From Brachyhypopomus gauderio (taxonomy: Eukaryota; Chordata; Actinopteri; Gymnotiformes; Hypopomidae), in assembly GCF_052324685.1 (NCBI RefSeq), contig NC_135220.1, forward strand, positions 310,001 to 374,000: a DNA stretch of 64,000 nt. Reading direction: 5' to 3'. The notes under the pieces were generated by a model. The model was not told the origin of the DNA. It did no database searches and saw only the letters and a list, made by a program, of their open reading frames with translations. This document shows positions 59,566-64,000 of this stretch, in pieces. Each line of letters opens with the position of its first letter. Position 1 is the stretch's first letter. The position numbers were made by a program, and so were the translations under genes.

Positions 59566-61980
59566 TTGGCTTAGGAGAGGGCAAGGATTTCGATATACCT
59601 CTGTGTCACACAAGCCCATATAACCATCTTGCCACAAGAAACTTTTTTTTTTTGTTTTCCTTTTTTGTTTTGTTTTTATTATACAACAAATGTGACATCA
59701 ATGGTTTACTGGACTGAATTACAGCCTCCGTTCCCTTTCAATGAAATCCTTATACTGGAATCTGAAGCTCAGCACTCAATATGACTGAATTTATTTATTT
59801 CTAAAGGTAGGAAATGCCTTAAATCTATGTGTTTTGCATTGTTTTTTTTCTGTGTTAGATTTATGGTAAACAAGCAGGTGTAAACCTCACTAAATGTATG
59901 GTAACTATGATGGCTTATGCACAAATCTTTATCCACTTTATCAAGTATCAGGCTAGTTTCTCAGGTGTCTCAAGGGTACAAGGTGGTAGATTAAGAGCTG
60001 CAGTAACATGGATGGAGCATTTTGGATGGCTATAGAACTATTACGCTAAGTAGAGCATGTTATAAGACGCGCTATGAGATATTTACACTCAGACTAGTGC
60101 AACTATTTTATAACTACTTATTATATTAAATACTTTATCCAGAACTGTGACTTCTGTGGTGGTAAGTAAGATGTTGCATTTGAGGTTGATTTAGTACTTC
60201 ATTAGATGCGAGCTTGGCATATCCAGACGAACCCTCTGATTCCAGACAAAATACGTCCAAGAGAGAGAGATCTTCCAGGACAGTTTGTCTCCATTGATAC
60301 CGATGACTTTACTAATACATTGCATGCTCATTCCTCACACGCATGTTCAGCAACATTGCAGATCGGTTAGCATTTTTGATTAGATATATATTTTTTAAGC
60401 TGCTTATGACAATGTTTACTTTGTAAACAAAGTTTTTGAGCTAATTAACACCTCTGGTTAACAGCAAAAAGTCTAGTATCCTTACATTGATATTTGGAGT
60501 TGATTGTGGTTGTCAAATGATACTGTGTGTGGAAACTAAAGCCATAGAACTCATCAGGATTGCAAGTGTGCGTCATGACATTTGCACACACTTATGCACA
60601 AACAGGCTTCACTTAATTGAGATGGGTGCTAATATCTGAGATTTTTCAGCACTTGTGACTAATGAATGTTTCACATTAACGTCTAAAAATATGTGCACAT
60701 AAAGTACTCCGCCGCTCTCCTGGTAGAGCCTAAACAGAAGATATTTCATTACTAAACTTCACTTGTAGTGTACACTTGTAAATGCGTCCTAAAAATTTCA
60801 ATAAGAAGGTAAAAATTGATGTTTTATGAAATTAACATTTTGATGAGATGATGATCTATGTTGATCTTGAAAGTAATGTTATATTTATCTCAAATGTTGT
60901 GTCATGCTGTTTCCCTCAGTCACTCATTCTTGCACAGAATGCATACACAAATGACTCTATGCAATCACCCATCAGAATATCAGTAAAGTGTCTTTTGGGA
61001 TATGTGTCAAAGAATGTTTCTTTTCATGTGAAATACTTTTGTTGGCCTTTTTGCAACTGTATCATGCATGATGATCTATTCCAGTGGAGTCCATACTTGT
61101 ATACAAAGGGCTAGTGTTTTAGATCTGCCTAACTAACTTCACACCATGTAATAAAGTCGTGGTTGATGTCATTGTATTGCTCGTGGGTTGAAACCCACTG
61201 TCCCTTTGCAGTGAACACTGAACCACATTGGGCTATTGGTTAAGCTTTGGAAAAATTTAGTTGGCTGTTTTTGCAAAGCACCTTGTATGCTACATTTTTG
61301 CCATGATGTTTGGATGATGTGTGGCCTGCTGTGGGCAACTGTATGTGACTAGAACAGTAAGATGGGTTACTAGATCTGAGAGGAGGAAAAGCATGTGGAA
61401 CAAGTAATATATAAGTGTCATAGCAGTGCATTCCTTGTTGAAAGACAGAAGGTGTCAACACTATCTGCATATATTGGCTGTGATACAAGTAAGTGTCAAG
61501 ATGAGCTTGTGCCAGGTCCGACAAAGTGCAGCTATATAAAGCAGACATTGTAGACGTGGTTTGTGCCTATGAAAACATTTGTTGTGGAATTGGATGTTAA
61601 TATCCGGGAAACGTACTGAATCACAAACAGTACTAGGACAGACCATAAAGGATATGTAGGTTTCATATAGTTGCACTCAAACTTTTTACTATTTTTGTAA
61701 AGATCACGTTAGGTGTCAGTCGTAATACCCTTATGCTGTTTAACTCTAATGTAAATCTGGTCATTTAACATATAAATAGCTACTACAATAAAAAAAACGA
61801 ATATAATGTGTGTGGGTTTTTTGCTTTGACACAACAACTTCCTTCATTGTTTATTCTCGCATCGTGACAGTGCAGGTTTGGACAACCACTCTTGAGTGCA
61901 TTTTAAATGACATGTGCAATAGCCAATCACAGCACAGAGAGAGAAAGGCCACTACGCTTGTTCAATAAAGGCCACGCCTC
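59566..61980. other. osbpl2 3' untranslated region and adrm1 upstream DNA
   Basis: A 2.2-kb AT-rich stretch from the osbpl2 stop to a strong AATAAA near 61787, fitting a long 3' untranslated region. The last 200 bp carry promoter-like motifs for adrm1. No coding exon was recognised. Confidence 0.6.
61787..61792 (+). terminator. Candidate osbpl2 polyadenylation signal
   Basis: AATAAA followed by an A run and, about 20 nt on, a GT-rich stretch (TGTGTGTGGG), the usual layout of a vertebrate cleavage site. Confidence 0.6.
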
Positions 61981-62050
61981 TTTAGCGTCTGTGCCGTGTG
62001 TCGTTCCTCGTTCTTGCCCTTTTGTAGAATTTGTATCTAGCTAAATAAAA
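61915..62050 (+). promoter_or_regulatory. Probable adrm1 promoter and 5' untranslated exon
   Basis: A CCAAT box (61923-61927) and a CACGCCTC KLF/GC-like motif precede a pyrimidine-rich stretch and a GTAAGT donor at 62051. The next acceptor lies directly before the adrm1 ATG, so this is the likely untranslated first exon. TSS position is inferred. Confidence 0.5.
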
Positions 62051-63515
62051 GTAAGTTCTCATCTAATATTTAGATATACGGTAAAAAAGTATTCTTGCGC
62101 ACCACGTTTGTTTTTTTGGCTTGCCGTGAGATGGTTTTTAAGAAATTTACACCGTTTTAAGTGTTCTCTTGTGCCAGAAGCGTTATCCTAGCCAGCTAGC
62201 GCCTAGCTAGCTAAAACAACCGGTTAGCATTTTAACGGTTGGCTAGCGTTAGCTGCTAATAGCTAGCTGGTTAGCCTCCGGGAAAATACACGGTCGGGTT
62301 ATCGTACAAAATACTTTATTTATTAACCAACGTTTGTCTTTTGTTTTAGAAGGTTAGCGTTTGATTTGAGCAGTCTGGTTAGCGGGCTCGTGTTGCGTGT
62401 TTTACAGGCGCTTCTGGTGGCTAGTTGGCTAGTTAGCACCCCGGTTAGCATTACTGCACTTGTGCTAGCATGCTACGGAAGTGTGATGGCTAGCTAACTT
62501 TATACTTTTAAACGCGTTTAAAGTTGGCTAAATTAGGATCCGGGAACACCCCGTTTTCCTAATTATTATTTTTAAGAAACGTGGGTGGTCCCGTAAAGAG
62601 TCTTTAAGAGAAACACGAGCTAGTTTGCTAACCTACCAACCTCAGAAACGTTACTTGACTGTGGCTCTTGTTCAGGTTGGATCCGTGATCTGGGCCCCGA
62701 TTCCCAAAAACATCACAGTGTTAAAAGCATCACAGTGTTATCTGTGTCCTGTATGTTCTCTAGAGTTGCCTTAAATGAAAAATGGGACGTTGAGTGTTTT
62801 ACTCTACCATTTAGGAAACGATTGGTTTGTGTTGGGATGTTTTTGTGAATCCTGGCTTTTTGGTCAATTCTCCTTTTAGGTCCTCACCTCTTTTAGGGTT
62901 GGACAGGCTTGGGTTTTAGAATAGATCAGCTAGCTAGTGAGAAATCCAGCTTTGTGAAATATTCCCAAATGTGCTAGGGTAGTAGTTTTCATGGCCAGGA
63001 TCAGAATACACCACATTTAGTCCTGTAATTAAATGGCTGTTCAGACCAGTAATGCTGGTGCATGGTAAACGCACAACTGAAGATCGTGTAGATCAGCACT
63101 AAAGTTTTAGGCTAATTGTGTCTAGTGATTGGGAGTAATGATGGTTGTCCTGATCTGTGGTTGTTAATGATATCCTGGAGGACCACTGCACTGGTTTTCC
63201 TCAACTGCAGTACCAAATACATGACGGCTTGGTTATTAGAGGTTGTCCAGCCCTGGCCCAGAACTCACTAATGTTAATGGTTTCGGTTCTGTTTTTTGTT
63301 GACAAACCAAGTTTGGTGTGGAAGTGTAAATAATACTTGCTGAAACACTAACCCTTTGTGGCTTTTTAACGGATCTAAAGCCTACTAGCTCTCAACATAT
63401 TGGTTTTACTGGTGTTTTTAAATGTTTCAGTCTGTTCCACTCTGTCACGTCTTGCTCTCTTTTTATATATATATATATATAGCCATTGAGTAATCTCTCT
63501 GCTGTCTTGCTACAG
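62051..63515. other. adrm1 intron 1
   Basis: First intron between the untranslated exon and the coding start. It contains many GCTAGC/GTTAGC words near 62190-62500 and a short TA microsatellite at 63463-63481 just before the acceptor. No other feature was recognised. Confidence 0.5.
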
Positions 63516-63725
63516 ATGTCTTCTGGGGCCTTATTTCCAAGCTTGGTGTCTGGCTCACGTGGCTCGTCGAGCAAATACCTAGTCGAGTTCCGTGCGGGGA
63601 AGATGACCCTGAAAGGAAGCACCGTGACCCCTGACAAACGTAAAGGTCAAGTCTACATTCAGCAGACGGATGACTCTCTCATTCACTTCTGCTGGAAGGA
63701 CAGGACAACTGGAAATGTGGATGAT
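63516..63725 (+). CDS. adrm1: ADRM1 / Rpn13 proteasomal ubiquitin receptor, first coding exon (partial)
   Basis: Ubiquitin receptor of the 26S proteasome that also recruits the deubiquitinase UCH37. The 70 codons read [20 protein letters not shown], then [40 protein letters not shown] and [10 protein letters not shown]. This is nearly identical to the start of the human Pru domain, which binds ubiquitin and the proteasome. The ATG directly follows an AG acceptor. The exon ends at a GTTAGT donor, and the rest of the gene lies beyond the right edge. In human, ADRM1 is next to OSBPL2 (20q13.33), as it is here. The frame stays open for ten more codons into the intron, which is not coding. Confidence 0.95.
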
Positions 63726-64000
63726 GTTAGTATAAATTTCTGCAGTATGGTGTGACCGTACTGGACAGCAGTTGCTGTCTTGTCTGTCCAGTGGCTAAAT
63801 ACATCTAATCTAAATACAGAGATAATGGATACATATTGTCTTTACTAGCTATTTTGACAGGATATGCACCTAGGTAGAGTATACATTAGATCTTTATTTT
63901 AATAGATTTTACTGACCTACTCCAAAATGTAGACCTATACACTTCCAGCTGTGCCATGATTTACGTAAACGTCTCAAATAACTCAGGGATGTTTGATTGG
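63726..64000. other. adrm1 intron 2 (partial)
   Basis: AT-rich intronic DNA after the donor of the first coding exon, to the end of the window. Nothing else seen. Confidence 0.6.

Overview
The window is vertebrate nuclear DNA, almost certainly from a teleost fish. The genes are split into many short exons with compact introns. Their proteins read as fish-like orthologs of human proteins. The intergenic DNA is rich in (CA)n, (TA)n, (GA)n and GATA microsatellites, and it carries hAT- and Tc1-type DNA transposon remains of the kind common in teleosts. I cannot name the species. There is no sign of bacterial or viral origin, and no CRISPR array.

Layout from left to right. (1) Two 5' exons of tmem240 lie on the minus strand at 517-974; the rest of that gene is off the window. 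(2) A 1.5-kb non-autonomous hAT element with a perfect 8-bp target duplication lies at 3246-4774. (3) otud3 (plus, 5695-8379) encodes a deubiquitinase. (4) vwa1 (minus, 9902-14798) encodes a secreted matrix protein with a VWA domain and three FN3 repeats. (5) An 8.6-kb gene-free interval holds a Tc1 fragment and several satellites. (6) tmco4 (plus, 23412-30652) has a 1.4-kb 45-bp minisatellite and a 312-bp hAT MITE in its introns. (7) htr6 (minus, 31428-34057) encodes the 5-HT6 receptor. (8) micos10 (minus, 35937-36870). (9) sike1 (minus, 38299-39433). (10) An 11-exon MTCL/SOGA coiled-coil gene, best read as mtcl2 (minus, 40522-51000), carries a 12-bp minisatellite in one intron. (11) osbpl2 (plus, 55416-59565, possibly starting at 53355). 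(12) The first coding exon of adrm1 (plus, 63516-63725) runs off the right edge.

For every complete gene I traced exon by exon, splice phase and total length came out consistent. From memory, tmem240, vwa1, otud3, tmco4, htr6 and micos10 have human orthologs on 1p36, sike1 on 1p13, and mtcl2/SOGA1, osbpl2 and adrm1 on 20q. The window therefore appears to span an evolutionary junction near 39.5-40.5 kb. The genes do not form one pathway; they cover ubiquitin handling (otud3, adrm1), lipid transfer (osbpl2), mitochondrial cristae (micos10), cytoskeleton (mtcl2), serotonin signalling (htr6), innate signalling (sike1) and matrix (vwa1).

I found no convincing undescribed biological system. The best leads are structural: an otud3 lacking its UBA-like segment and carrying a stop-free 84-nt intron, an in-frame upstream coding exon for osbpl2 preceded by repeated AUG-UAG start-stop elements, an enlarged second extracellular loop in htr6, a third FN3 domain in vwa1, a GC-AG intron in sike1, and two intronic minisatellites with ordered variant patterns.
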